Shown one piece after another: positions 18,619-26,939 of a stretch of DNA of 64,000 nucleotides. Made by a program: the position numbers and the translations under genes. The stretch comes from Rugamonas fusca (GTDB lineage: Bacteria; Pseudomonadota; Gammaproteobacteria; Burkholderiales; Burkholderiaceae_D). Positions within the stretch are counted from its first letter, which is position 1, and every line of letters starts with the position of its first letter. Below the pieces are notes generated by a model. The model was not told where the DNA came from. It worked only from the letters and a program-made list of their open reading frames with translations, and searched no databases. The stretch lies in NCBI RefSeq assembly GCF_014042365.1, contig NZ_JACEZS010000028.1:1-64000 (forward strand), read 5' to 3'.

Positions 18619-19982
18619 GGATCGCCAACATTTTAGCACTCGCTATGCGGCTGATTAGAGTTGGTTATGCGATCCTTATCGTCTGCTGTCCACTTAACGC
18701 CAGCCCTAAGGAAGTTTCCATGATGAACTCGACGACGCTATGTTTCGGACGATTTTTAATTGATTTGCCGGAGGGGGTGCATATCAGGCAGATTGGACAG
18801 CAATCGAGTTTTATGTATGGCGACATATATTCGGAAAAACTTGAGCGTGGCGTGAGTGAGTTTGAAATGAGGATGCTGGAGAGGGAAGCTGAGGCGCGTA
18901 GAGGGAATAATAAAGACAAATTCAAATTTGTTGAAGTTAAGAAAACGCCATCCAATAACACCAGGATATTTATATTTAATGATGATGTGTTTGGTAGGAA
19001 ACTATTTCAAGTCGAGATGTATCATTTCGATGGTGGGATATTGTATTCGTTATCGCAGGGTCCGTATAACAATAAAACAATTAATGAAGTTGTTAAGGGA
19101 ATTGAGAATGACATTGTTGCGCATTTGAGGCCTCGAAAGATTGACGAAATTCCTTCTGCACCTGGCTTTTGTTTTAAAGACGGGTTTGTAGAAAATGATG
19201 ATTACAAAGAGCATTTTGAGGAAGCTCGTATGCAGATCAATCTCAAGGAATGGCCGGATGTATGGGTTGCGGTTTATAGCCAGACAGTGCCAAAGGCTGG
19301 GGATGAATCGCTGTTGCAGCGAATTGATAAATACCCAGAGTCACCGCTGGAAAAAGCCTACATAAAAACATTCCGTCGAGGCAAGCGCGACGTGAACGGG
19401 TTTAAAGGTGAGGAATTGCTTGATTTGCTGCCAACGGAAAACGGGGTGAAGCAGCACTACTTTCATTGGGAGGCTCTCGGCCAAATTGATAACGTCTTTG
19501 CACCATTGCTCGACCTTGAATTCGAGACTGCGGTGTTGCCATTAAAGGGGCCGAGACCTCGTCCCTCGCTCACGGATGAGCAAGCGATCAAGCTCTACGA
19601 CACTATTGTCAGTTCCATCCGTCTACGCCCGACCACTGCCCCCGCCAAGACCAGCGCAAACGAGCCGCCTAAAAAAAACCTGGGTGAGCAGGCAATCACC
19701 GGCCGCATTTGCCCGCAAACGGGCTGGTGGCAGACCAGCGACGCAGGCGTAGTCGCTGAGTGGCGGCGCCGGCATTTCATGGAGGGTGAACTGCTGCCCA
19801 GCGCATTGCGCCGCGAAGAGCCGACCTTATGGCAAATAATCAAAGGTGAACGGCCGGTCCGGCCCGGTGCAGTGGTGTGGCAACTAGTGGAGTATGGACA
19901 CGCCCCGAATGAGGACACACAAGTACGTGTGCGACAAGAAACTGATCCCGCCAAGGGCGCAGAACCGCCTACGCGCAATTAG
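18615..19982 (+). CDS. Tli4-like type VI immunity protein
   Basis: A 455-residue protein. An N-terminal hydrophobic stretch (IRVGYAILIVCCPLNASP) looks like a signal peptide, so a periplasmic location is likely, where it could neutralise a lipase effector. TLCFGRFLIDLPEG and the following region resemble the Tli4-type immunity domain. The end (GRICPQTGWWQTSDAG to WQIIKGERP) matches a short C-terminal module common in such proteins. Start ATG 18615 overlaps the effector stop, indicating coupled translation. The gene is clearly AT-richer than the core. The immunity role is inferred from domain wording and pairing. Confidence 0.7.
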   Translation: MRIANILALAMRLIRVGYAILIVCCPLNASPKEVSMMNSTTLCFGRFLIDLPEGVHIRQIGQQSSFMYGDIYSEKLERGVSEFEMRMLEREAEARRGNNKDKFKFVEVKKTPSNNTRIFIFNDDVFGRKLFQVEMYHFDGGILYSLSQGPYNNKTINEVVKGIENDIVAHLRPRKIDEIPSAPGFCFKDGFVENDDYKEHFEEARMQINLKEWPDVWVAVYSQTVPKAGDESLLQRIDKYPESPLEKAYIKTFRRGKRDVNGFKGEELLDLLPTENGVKQHYFHWEALGQIDNVFAPLLDLEFETAVLPLKGPRPRPSLTDEQAIKLYDTIVSSIRLRPTTAPAKTSANEPPKKNLGEQAITGRICPQTGWWQTSDAGVVAEWRRRHFMEGELLPSALRREEPTLWQIIKGERPVRPGAVVWQLVEYGHAPNEDTQVRVRQETDPAKGAEPPTRN

Positions 19983-20088
19983 AGACCGTTTCAGAAAATC
20001 GTAGCATCGTTTGCAATATGCTTCGCAACGCGGCCTCTTCGCCGTGCTGGCATATTGTCTTCGCGGCACCAATTTCGAAACAGTCTCT
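19981..20088. repeat. 108-bp imperfect inverted repeat, possible MITE or terminator
   Basis: The outer ends AGAGACCGTTTC and GAAACAGTCTCT are near-perfect inverted copies, and the inner arms also match (GCAATATGC with GCATATTGT). It begins at the immunity gene stop codon and ends 25 bp before the aroG stop, so it lies between convergent genes. It may be a miniature transposable element marking the end of the transferred pair, or simply a large bidirectional terminator. No clear target-site duplication is visible. Confidence 0.45.
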
Positions 20089-20112
20089 TCCAGCAGATTA
20101 CGGTGCGCCTGA

Positions 20113-21171
20113 TTACGGGCGATTGCGCAGCTGGGCCGCCGCGTCGCGCAGCATCTTGGCCGTCGTATCCCAGTCGATGCAGGCGTCCGTCACGGAGCAG
20201 CCGTATTTCAGCTCGCTCAGGTCGGCCGGGATCTTCTGGTTGCCGGCCACGATGTTCGATTCGATCATCACGCCCACCAGCGACTTGTTGCCCTGGACGA
20301 TCTGGTGGATCACGTCGGCCATCACCAGCGGTTGCAGTTCCGGCTTCTTGTAGCTGTTGGCGTGCGAGCAGTCCACCACCAGCGTGGCCGGCAGCTTGGC
20401 CTTGTCCAGCGCCTGTTCGGCGATGGCGATCGAGACGGAATCGTAGTTGGGGCGGCCGTCGCCGCCGCGCAGCACCACGTGGCCGTAGCCGTTGCCGCGC
20501 GTGCGCACGATGGACACGTTGCCCTGGCTGTTAATGCCCAGGAAGGAGTGCGGATGGGCCGACGACAGGATGGCGTTGATGGCGATGCCGATGTCGCCGT
20601 CCGTGCCGTTCTTGAAGCCCACCGGGGTGGACAGGCCGGACGACATCTCGCGGTGCGTCTGCGATTCCGTGGTGCGCGCGCCGATGGCGGTCCACGCGAT
20701 CAAATCGCCCAGGTACTGGGGCGAGATCGGGTCCAGCGCCTCGGTGGCCGTGGGCAGGCCCAGTTCGCACACGTCGAGCAGGAACTGGCGGGCCTTCTCC
20801 ATGCCCACGTCCACGCGGAACGAATCGTCCATGTCCGGATCGTTGATGTAACCCTTCCAGCCGGTGGTGGTGCGCGGCTTTTCGAAATACACGCGCATCA
20901 CCAGCAGCATGGTGTCGGCCACTTCCTCCTGCAGCGCCTTCAGGCGGCGTGCGTAATCGAGGCCGGCCACCGGGTCATGGATGGAGCAGGGGCCGACCAC
21001 CACGAACAGGCGCTTGTCCTTGCGGTCGATGATGTTGCGCAGCGCCTCGCGGCCCTTCATCACCGTGTCCGAGGCCAGGTCAGTCAGCGGCAGCTTGGCG
21101 TGCAGGGCTTCCGGCGACGGCATGGGGCCGAACGAGGTGACGTTGATGTTTTCGATATCTGGGGAGATCAT
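20113..21171 (-). CDS. aroG: 3-deoxy-7-phosphoheptulonate synthase (class I, AroG type)
   Basis: First step of the shikimate pathway: phosphoenolpyruvate plus erythrose-4-phosphate gives DAHP. The 352 residues match the class I AroF/G/H family. Visible are FVVVGPCSIHDP, MRVYFEKPRTTTGWKG, the IGARTTESQTHREMSSG active-site loop, GFKNGTDG and DCSHANSYK. N-terminal residues that set feedback specificity cannot be judged reliably, so Phe sensitivity is not claimed. The ATG at 21171 begins MISPDIENINVTS. It is divergent from ybiB. Confidence 0.94.
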   Translation of the reverse strand: MISPDIENINVTSFGPMPSPEALHAKLPLTDLASDTVMKGREALRNIIDRKDKRLFVVVGPCSIHDPVAGLDYARRLKALQEEVADTMLLVMRVYFEKPRTTTGWKGYINDPDMDDSFRVDVGMEKARQFLLDVCELGLPTATEALDPISPQYLGDLIAWTAIGARTTESQTHREMSSGLSTPVGFKNGTDGDIGIAINAILSSAHPHSFLGINSQGNVSIVRTRGNGYGHVVLRGGDGRPNYDSVSIAIAEQALDKAKLPATLVVDCSHANSYKKPELQPLVMADVIHQIVQGNKSLVGVMIESNIVAGNQKIPADLSELKYGCSVTDACIDWDTTAKMLRDAAAQLRNRP

Positions 21172-21279
21172 GGTGGTTCTCTGCTGTAGGGTTTTTCCGG
21201 GGGAGCCATAGTGTAGCTGAAATGGCGCGAACGGGCCGGGCGCCGCTGCGCCGCGTCAATTCCGTGTAAGCTAGCGGCC

Positions 21280-22266
21280 ATGACGACACCAGACACACCC
21301 TTTCCAGCCGCCCGCTTCATCAAGGAGATAGGCCGCGGCAAAAACGGCGCCCGCAGCATGACGCGCGCTGACGCCCACGACTTGTACCAGGCCATGCTGG
21401 ACGGCCGCGTTTCCGACCTCGAACTGGGCGCCATCCTGCTGGCCATGCGCATCAAGGGCGAATCGGTGGAGGAGATCGCCGGTTTCCTCGATGCGGCCGA
21501 AGCGTCGTTCGCGCCGCTGACGGCGCCGCCGGGACAGTATGCGCCCGTGCTCATCCCCAGCTACAACGGCGCCCGCAAGATGGCCAATTTGACGGCGCTG
21601 CTGGCCATGCTGCTGGCGCGCGAAGGCGTGCCGGTGCTGGTGCACGGCGTGGCACGCGATCCGGGCCGGGTCACCACGGCCGAGGTGTTCGAGGCGCTGG
21701 GCGTGACGGCCGCGCTGGACCATGCCGAGGCCGAGGAAGCGCTGGCCCAGGGCCGCGCCGCCTTCATCACCATCGATGCGCTGGCGCCCCGGCTGGCGCG
21801 CATGCTGGCGCTGCGCGGCGTGCTGGGGGTGCGCAACTCCACCCACACGCTGGTCAAGATCATGCAGCCGTTCGCCGGGCCGGCGCTGCGGCTGGTGTCC
21901 TACACCCACCCCGAATACCTGGAAATGCTGGGCGAATACTTCACCACGGCCGCCCCGCACGAACGGGGCGACGCCTTCCTGATGCGCGGCACGGAAGGAG
22001 AGACGGTGGCCAACGCCAACAAGGCCCAGCAGATCGACTGGTTCCACGGCGGCCTGCGCACCATGCTGGTACCCAAGCAGACGCTGGTGCAGGAACTGCC
22101 CGCGCTGCCCGAGGAGAAGGACGCCGCCACCACGGCCGCCTGGATCGCGTCCGCGCTGCGCGGCGAGGTGCCGGTGCCGCCATCCATCGCCGAGCAGGTG
22201 GCGCAGATCGTGCTGGTGTCGCGCACGCTGCGTTCGCGCCAGCACGCGAGCGAACCGCTGGCCTGA
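21280..22266 (+). CDS. ybiB: DNA-binding protein YbiB (TrpD2 family)
   Basis: A 328-residue protein with the anthranilate phosphoribosyltransferase fold: FIKEIGRGKNGARSMTRADA, LELGAILLAMRIKGES and LVHGVARDPGRVTTAEVFEALG. The PRPP loop that TrpD uses is not conserved. Family members have been described as nucleic-acid binding and LexA-linked in E. coli rather than catalytic in tryptophan synthesis. It is divergent from aroG with 108 bp between them; no LexA box was recognised there. Confidence 0.85.
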   Translation: MTTPDTPFPAARFIKEIGRGKNGARSMTRADAHDLYQAMLDGRVSDLELGAILLAMRIKGESVEEIAGFLDAAEASFAPLTAPPGQYAPVLIPSYNGARKMANLTALLAMLLAREGVPVLVHGVARDPGRVTTAEVFEALGVTAALDHAEAEEALAQGRAAFITIDALAPRLARMLALRGVLGVRNSTHTLVKIMQPFAGPALRLVSYTHPEYLEMLGEYFTTAAPHERGDAFLMRGTEGETVANANKAQQIDWFHGGLRTMLVPKQTLVQELPALPEEKDAATTAAWIASALRGEVPVPPSIAEQVAQIVLVSRTLRSRQHASEPLA

Positions 22267-22332
22267 CCAGCGGCCCGGCCGCCCGCACACAGTACAATCA
22301 CGCCTTTGCAACAGTGCGGGACCGGAAAGAAC

Positions 22333-23544
22333 ATGGCAAAACAGTTTGATGTGGCAGTAATCGGCGCGGGCGCGGCCGGCATGATGTGCGCGGCCGTGGC
22401 GGCCCAGCGGGGCCGGCGCGTGGTGCTGCTCGACCATGCTTCCCGGCTGGCGGAAAAGATCCGCATCTCCGGCGGCGGGCGCTGCAACTTCACCAACCTG
22501 CACGCGGGCCCGCAGCACTTCCTGTCCGACAATCCCCACTTCTGCAAGAGCGCACTGTCGCGCTACACGCCCCAGGATTTCCTGGCGCTGGTCAAGAAGC
22601 ACCGCATCGGCTACCACGAGAAGCACAAGGGCCAACTGTTCTGCGACGACTCGGCCGAGCAGATCATCCAGATGCTCAAGGATGAATGCGCGGCCGGCGA
22701 CGTCGAATGGCGCATGCCATGCAAGGTGGCCGGCCTCGAACGCGACGTGACGGGCCGCTTCCTGCTGCACACCGATTGCGGCGACATCGACGCGGCCAGC
22801 GTGGTGGTGGCCACGGGCGGCCTGTCCATCCCCAAGATCGGCGCCACCGACTTCGGTTACCGCATCGCGCGCCAGTTCGACCTGAAGCTGGTCGAGCCGC
22901 GCCCCGCGCTGGTGCCACTCACGTTCGACGAGGCCGCGTGGAAACCGTTCGTGCCGCTGGCCGGCATCGCGCTGGAGGTGGACGTGGAGACGGGCAGCTT
23001 CAAGGGCCGCAACCCCACGGGCGGGCGCTTCCGCGAGGACTTGCTGTTCACCCACCGTGGCCTGTCCGGCCCGGCCATCCTGCAGATATCGAGCTACTGG
23101 CAGCCGGGCACGCCCATCGTCATTAACCTGCTGCCGGAAATGGACCTGGCCCAGGCCCTGATCGAGGGCAAGGGCACGATCAAGAAACAACTGGGCAACG
23201 TGCTGTCCCAATGGCTGCCGGCCCGGCTGGCCGAAGGACTGTTGCTGGCCCACGGTTTCGCGCTGGACGCGCGCCTGGCCGATATGCCGGACGCCCAGTT
23301 GCGCCGCCTGGGGCAAGCCATCAACCAATGGACGCTGGTGCCCAACGGTTCCGAAGGCTACCGCAAGGCCGAGGTGACGCGTGGCGGCGTGGACACGCGT
23401 GAACTGTCGCAGCAGACCATGATGGCCACCAAGGTGCCCGGCCTGTACTTCGTGGGCGAGACGGTGGACGTGACGGGATGGCTGGGCGGCTACAACTTCC
23501 AGTGGGCCTGGGCCTCCGGTGTGGCGGCCGGGCAGGCTGTCTGA
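22333..23544 (+). CDS. YhiN/HI0933-like FAD-dependent flavoprotein
   Basis: A 403-residue oxidoreductase with the N-terminal dinucleotide motif FDVAVIGAGAAGMMCA, the RISGGGRCNFTN signature of the HI0933 family, VVVATGGLSIPKIGATDFGY, and a C-terminal FAD loop (GLYFVGETVDVTGWLGGYNFQWAWASG). The biological substrate is not known. ATG 22333 (MAKQFDV) is preferred over the upstream start because the Rossmann strand begins there. Confidence 0.85.
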   Translation: MAKQFDVAVIGAGAAGMMCAAVAAQRGRRVVLLDHASRLAEKIRISGGGRCNFTNLHAGPQHFLSDNPHFCKSALSRYTPQDFLALVKKHRIGYHEKHKGQLFCDDSAEQIIQMLKDECAAGDVEWRMPCKVAGLERDVTGRFLLHTDCGDIDAASVVVATGGLSIPKIGATDFGYRIARQFDLKLVEPRPALVPLTFDEAAWKPFVPLAGIALEVDVETGSFKGRNPTGGRFREDLLFTHRGLSGPAILQISSYWQPGTPIVINLLPEMDLAQALIEGKGTIKKQLGNVLSQWLPARLAEGLLLAHGFALDARLADMPDAQLRRLGQAINQWTLVPNGSEGYRKAEVTRGGVDTRELSQQTMMATKVPGLYFVGETVDVTGWLGGYNFQWAWASGVAAGQAV

Positions 23545-23730
23545 TATACTGGCCGACCTTGATGTAGCGGCTGAGGCCTTGAGGTGCGGGAAAGATTGCT
23601 CTCCGGTCCGTGTTGTATGTGTACTGAAAGCCGCATGGTTGGCCGTTTCGGCGGCCAGGCATCTTCCATTTTTGGATAAAAGCTGCTATAGTCTCTTTCT
23701 TCCTATAACCTCAACGGTTTGAATTTTTAC

Positions 23731-23943
23731 ATGACCACTATTCGCCTTAAAGAAAACGAGCCGTTCGAAGTCGCAATGCGTCGCTTCAAACGCACCATCG
23801 AAAAAACCGGTCTGCTGACCGAACTGCGCGCACGCGAGTTCTACGAAAAGCCAACGGCTGAGCGCAAGCGCAAGCTGGCAGCTGCCGTGAAGCGCCACTA
23901 CAAGCGCATCCGCAGCCAGCAACTGCCTAAGAAACTGTTCTAA
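23731..23943 (+). CDS. rpsU: 30S ribosomal protein S21
   Basis: 70 residues, MTTIRLKENEPFEVAMRRFK, basic and helical, ending KRIRSQQLPKKLF. S21 helps the small subunit anneal the Shine-Dalgarno sequence. It is the first gene of the rpsU-yqeY-dnaG-rpoD macromolecular synthesis cluster and is followed by its own terminator-like hairpin, which would let S21 be made in excess over primase and sigma factor. Confidence 0.96.
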   Translation: MTTIRLKENEPFEVAMRRFKRTIEKTGLLTELRAREFYEKPTAERKRKLAAAVKRHYKRIRSQQLPKKLF

Positions 23944-24039
23944 GACTGTTCTGGCAGCACGGGCCCCGGTAGTGCGGCAATTGTCGCCACGGGCCATGTT
24001 GTGCAGCGTTTGGATGCCGTCAGTCCAGATGAGTCGCTT

Positions 24040-24071
24040 ACCCGCTCCGGTTCGCCGCAGCGGGTTTTCTC
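24040..24071 (+). terminator. hairpin between rpsU and yqeY
   Basis: CCCGCT and AGCGGG arms around a GC-rich loop are followed by TTTTCTC, the shape of an intrinsic terminator. It sits in the rpsU-yqeY gap, where partial termination would separate S21 output from the distal genes. Confidence 0.65.
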
Positions 24072-24106
24072 ATTTATAAACTGTTTATTTTGATAGAAAG
24101 ACTGCC

Positions 24107-24556
24107 ATGAGCTTGAAAGTACAAATCAGCGAAGACATGAAGGCCGCCATGCGTGCCAAGGAAACCGGCAAGCTCAACACGATCCGCCTGCTGATGGCCG
24201 AGATCAAGCGCAAGGAAGTGGACGAGCGCATCGAGCTGGACGACGCCCAGACCATTGCCATCGTGGAAAAGATGATCAAGCAGCGCAAGGATTCCATCAC
24301 CCAGTTCGAAGCCGGCGGCCGCGCCGACCTGGCTGACATTGAAAAAGCGGAACTGGCCGTGCTGTCGGCCTACATGCCAGCCGGCCTGTCGGACGAGGAG
24401 ATCGCGGCCGAAGTGGCCGCCGCCGTGGCCGCCTCGGGCGCCGCCGGTCCGCAGGACATGGGCAAGGTGATGGCCATCGTCAAGCCCAAGCTGGCTGGCC
24501 GTGCCGACATGACCGTCGTTTCCGCCCTCGTTAAGAAGGCGCTGAGCCCGGCATAA
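24107..24556 (+). CDS. yqeY: GatB/YqeY domain protein
   Basis: A 149-residue helical protein: MSLKVQISEDMKAAMRAKET, RLLMAEIKRKEVDER, and a C-terminal MGKVMAIVKPKLAGRADMTVVSALVKKAL tail domain like that of the GatB subunit of tRNA amidotransferase. The family is often beside rpsU and dnaG in proteobacteria and is thought to bind tRNA, but no activity is established. Confidence 0.92.
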   Translation: MSLKVQISEDMKAAMRAKETGKLNTIRLLMAEIKRKEVDERIELDDAQTIAIVEKMIKQRKDSITQFEAGGRADLADIEKAELAVLSAYMPAGLSDEEIAAEVAAAVAASGAAGPQDMGKVMAIVKPKLAGRADMTVVSALVKKALSPA

Positions 24557-24571
24557 TCACCTGTAAGTTCG

Positions 24572-24615
24572 CCGCCGCACCTTGAGCCACCGCAAGGCCG
24601 GGCCAGGTGCGGCGG
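24572..24615 (+). terminator. hairpin between yqeY and dnaG (attenuator-like)
   Basis: CCGCCGCACCT (24572-24582) pairs perfectly with AGGTGCGGCGG (24605-24615), but only a short T-poor stretch follows. It may attenuate or process the transcript before dnaG. Confidence 0.45.
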
Positions 24616-24649
24616 GTTAGTCTGATCCCAAACAAGGCCGCGCCAGCAC

Positions 24650-26446
24650 GTGATACCGCAATCTTTCATTTCCGATTTGCTGAACCGGGTCGACATCGTC
24701 GACATCGTGGGACGCTATGTGCAGCTGAAAAAAGGCGGCGCCAACTTCATGGGCCTGTGCCCGTTCCACAGCGAAAAGTCGCCGAGCTTCACGGTCAGCC
24801 CCACCAAGCAGTTCTATCACTGCTTCGGCTGCGGTGCGCACGGCACCTCGATCGGTTTCCTGATCGAATACTCGGGCATGGGCTTCGTGGACGCCGTCAA
24901 GGAACTGGCGCAGAACGTGGGCATGGTCGTGCCCGAGCAGGACGACAAGATTCCACCGGCCCAGCGGGCCCAGATGCAAGCCCACAGCATGGCGCTGACG
25001 GAAGCGATGACGCGCGCCTGCGATTTTTACCGGGCCCAGCTGCGCAGTGCGCCCAACGCCATCGCCTACCTGAAAAATCGCGGCCTGACGGGTGAGATCG
25101 CGGCCCGCTTCGGCCTCGGCTACGCGCCGGCCGGCTGGGATAACCTGCGCGCCGTGTTCCCCGACTATGACGCCGTGGTGCTGGCCGAATCGGGCCTCGT
25201 GATCGACAAGGTGGACGAGGATGGCGGCAACCGCAAGCGCTATGACCGCTTCCGCGAGCGCGTCATGTTCCCCATCAAGAACACCAAGGGCCAGGTGATC
25301 GCCTTCGGCGGCCGCGTGCTCGACCATGGCGAACCGAAATACTTGAATTCCCCCGAAACGCCATTATTTTCGAAGGGATTCGAATTGTATGGCTTGTTCG
25401 AGGCACGCCAGGCTATCCGCGACGCCGGCTATGTGCTGGTGACGGAAGGTTACATGGACGTGGTGGCGCTGGCCCAGATGGGCTTCCCGCAAGCCGTGGC
25501 CACGCTGGGCACGGCTTGCACCACCCACCACGTGCAGAAACTGTTGCGGCAAACGGACAATGTGATCTTCAGTTTCGACGGCGACAAGGCCGGCCGGCGC
25601 GCCGCCCGCCGCGCGCTGGAAGCGTGCCTGCCGCACGTGTCGGACAACAAGACCATCAAGTTCCTGTTCCTGCCCACCGAGCACGACCCGGACAGCTACG
25701 TGCGCGCGCATGGCGCCGAAGCGTTCGAGCAGGAAATCCATGAGGCGATGCCGCTGTCGCAGTTCCTGATCAAGGAAGTGGTCGGCGAGCATGATTTGAA
25801 CGGGCCGGAAGGCCGGGCCCGCGCCCAGTTCGACGCCAAGCCGCTGCTGCAGGCGATGGCGCCGTCGGCCTTGCGCCTGCAGATCGTGCGCGCGCTGGCA
25901 CAGTTGACGCAGAGCACGCCGTCCGAGATCGAGGCGCTGTTCGAGCTGGCCAAGCCGGTGGCCGTGGCGCGCCAGGCGCCGCCGCGCAGCGGCCGGCCCG
26001 TGCCGGTGGGACTGGAATTGCAGATTGTGCGGCTGCTGGTGGCGCACCCGCCGCTGGCGCTCGACATCGATGCCGACGCGCTGGCCGCGTTTCACTATTT
26101 CGGCGCGGAACCGGCCGAGCGCCTGGCCCAGCTCGTGGCCCAGGCGCAGGCCATGGGGCCGAACGGTGGTTTTGCTGCTTTTGCGCAACACCTGAAGTCG
26201 CAGGGAGATGAGTATGACGCCATCATCGCCGAGATCGTCAAGGAGCCCGAGTCCGATTTCGACGCGGTGCGCCTGTTCCTGCGTGGCGCCATCCGCCAGG
26301 TCAAGAACGATGCGCTGAAGCAGGAGTTGCATGATTTGCTGGCGGCCGGCCTGTCGTCCGACGAGCTGGGCGTGCGCTACCGCGAGATTACCTCGAAGCA
26401 AGATCAGTTGTTGCGCGAGGCAGAGGCGGAACTGTCGCACCGCTAG
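24650..26446 (+). CDS. dnaG: DNA primase
   Basis: Makes RNA primers for replication. The 598-residue product has the N-terminal CHC2 zinc ribbon (GLCPFHSEKSPSF, YHCFGCGAHG, about 36-68), the catalytic core with the TOPRIM motif (LVTEGYMDVVALAQ, FDGDKAGRRAARR, about 260-345) and a C-terminal helicase-interaction region. The start is GTG 24650 (reads MIPQSFISDLLNRVDIVD). It sits between yqeY and rpoD in the conserved cluster. Confidence 0.95.
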   Translation: MIPQSFISDLLNRVDIVDIVGRYVQLKKGGANFMGLCPFHSEKSPSFTVSPTKQFYHCFGCGAHGTSIGFLIEYSGMGFVDAVKELAQNVGMVVPEQDDKIPPAQRAQMQAHSMALTEAMTRACDFYRAQLRSAPNAIAYLKNRGLTGEIAARFGLGYAPAGWDNLRAVFPDYDAVVLAESGLVIDKVDEDGGNRKRYDRFRERVMFPIKNTKGQVIAFGGRVLDHGEPKYLNSPETPLFSKGFELYGLFEARQAIRDAGYVLVTEGYMDVVALAQMGFPQAVATLGTACTTHHVQKLLRQTDNVIFSFDGDKAGRRAARRALEACLPHVSDNKTIKFLFLPTEHDPDSYVRAHGAEAFEQEIHEAMPLSQFLIKEVVGEHDLNGPEGRARAQFDAKPLLQAMAPSALRLQIVRALAQLTQSTPSEIEALFELAKPVAVARQAPPRSGRPVPVGLELQIVRLLVAHPPLALDIDADALAAFHYFGAEPAERLAQLVAQAQAMGPNGGFAAFAQHLKSQGDEYDAIIAEIVKEPESDFDAVRLFLRGAIRQVKNDALKQELHDLLAAGLSSDELGVRYREITSKQDQLLREAEAELSHR

Positions 26447-26939
26447 GCTGGCGTGGCTGGCGGCCATGATCTGGCAGCGGGTGGGGAGGGCGCCTGCCCT
26501 CTGGAAATTGCAGATGTGCGTGCTATAATAAAACGCTAAGTGTTGTCTATTTTGGCATCGTTTTTCAGTTCAGAGTGTGTTTGTTTTTTAGTAAGTTAGG
26601 CTCTTGATCGGCGCGGAAAGGCAGCGTCGGCGGCCAGGGCCGGCTTTGGTTGAACCGGCGCATGAACGTGCGGCCGATGGCGGAATTCCTTCCGCCCGTG
26701 AACCAGTCTCGGCTCCTGCCCCCACACGCATGTCAAATGCAGTAGAATTTCTGCCGAAAACGGCTGTCTTGGCCGTCGGTAGGGAATCTGTTGTGGACGC
26801 GGATCGTGCCCAACAAGGTGTAAGTAAGTCGTAGTATTGTCGGACTTGTGTGGTCGGCAAGTTCGAAGACAGAGGTCCCACAAGGGCCGCAAGAAACTTT
26901 ATCCTAAATAAGCAAGTCGTTGTGTAATCGAAAGCGCCT
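26447..26939. other. dnaG-rpoD intergenic region
   Basis: 493 bp without a supported gene. It is AT-richer than the flanking genes, as expected for a region with internal rpoD promoters. TATAATAA at about 26523-26530 could be a -10 element but no matching -35 is clear. Short frames here have no codon bias. Confidence 0.4.

Noticed and set aside
21271..23328. 685-residue open frame antisense to ybiB and the YhiN-like gene
   Set aside because: Shadow frame with biased composition and no motifs.
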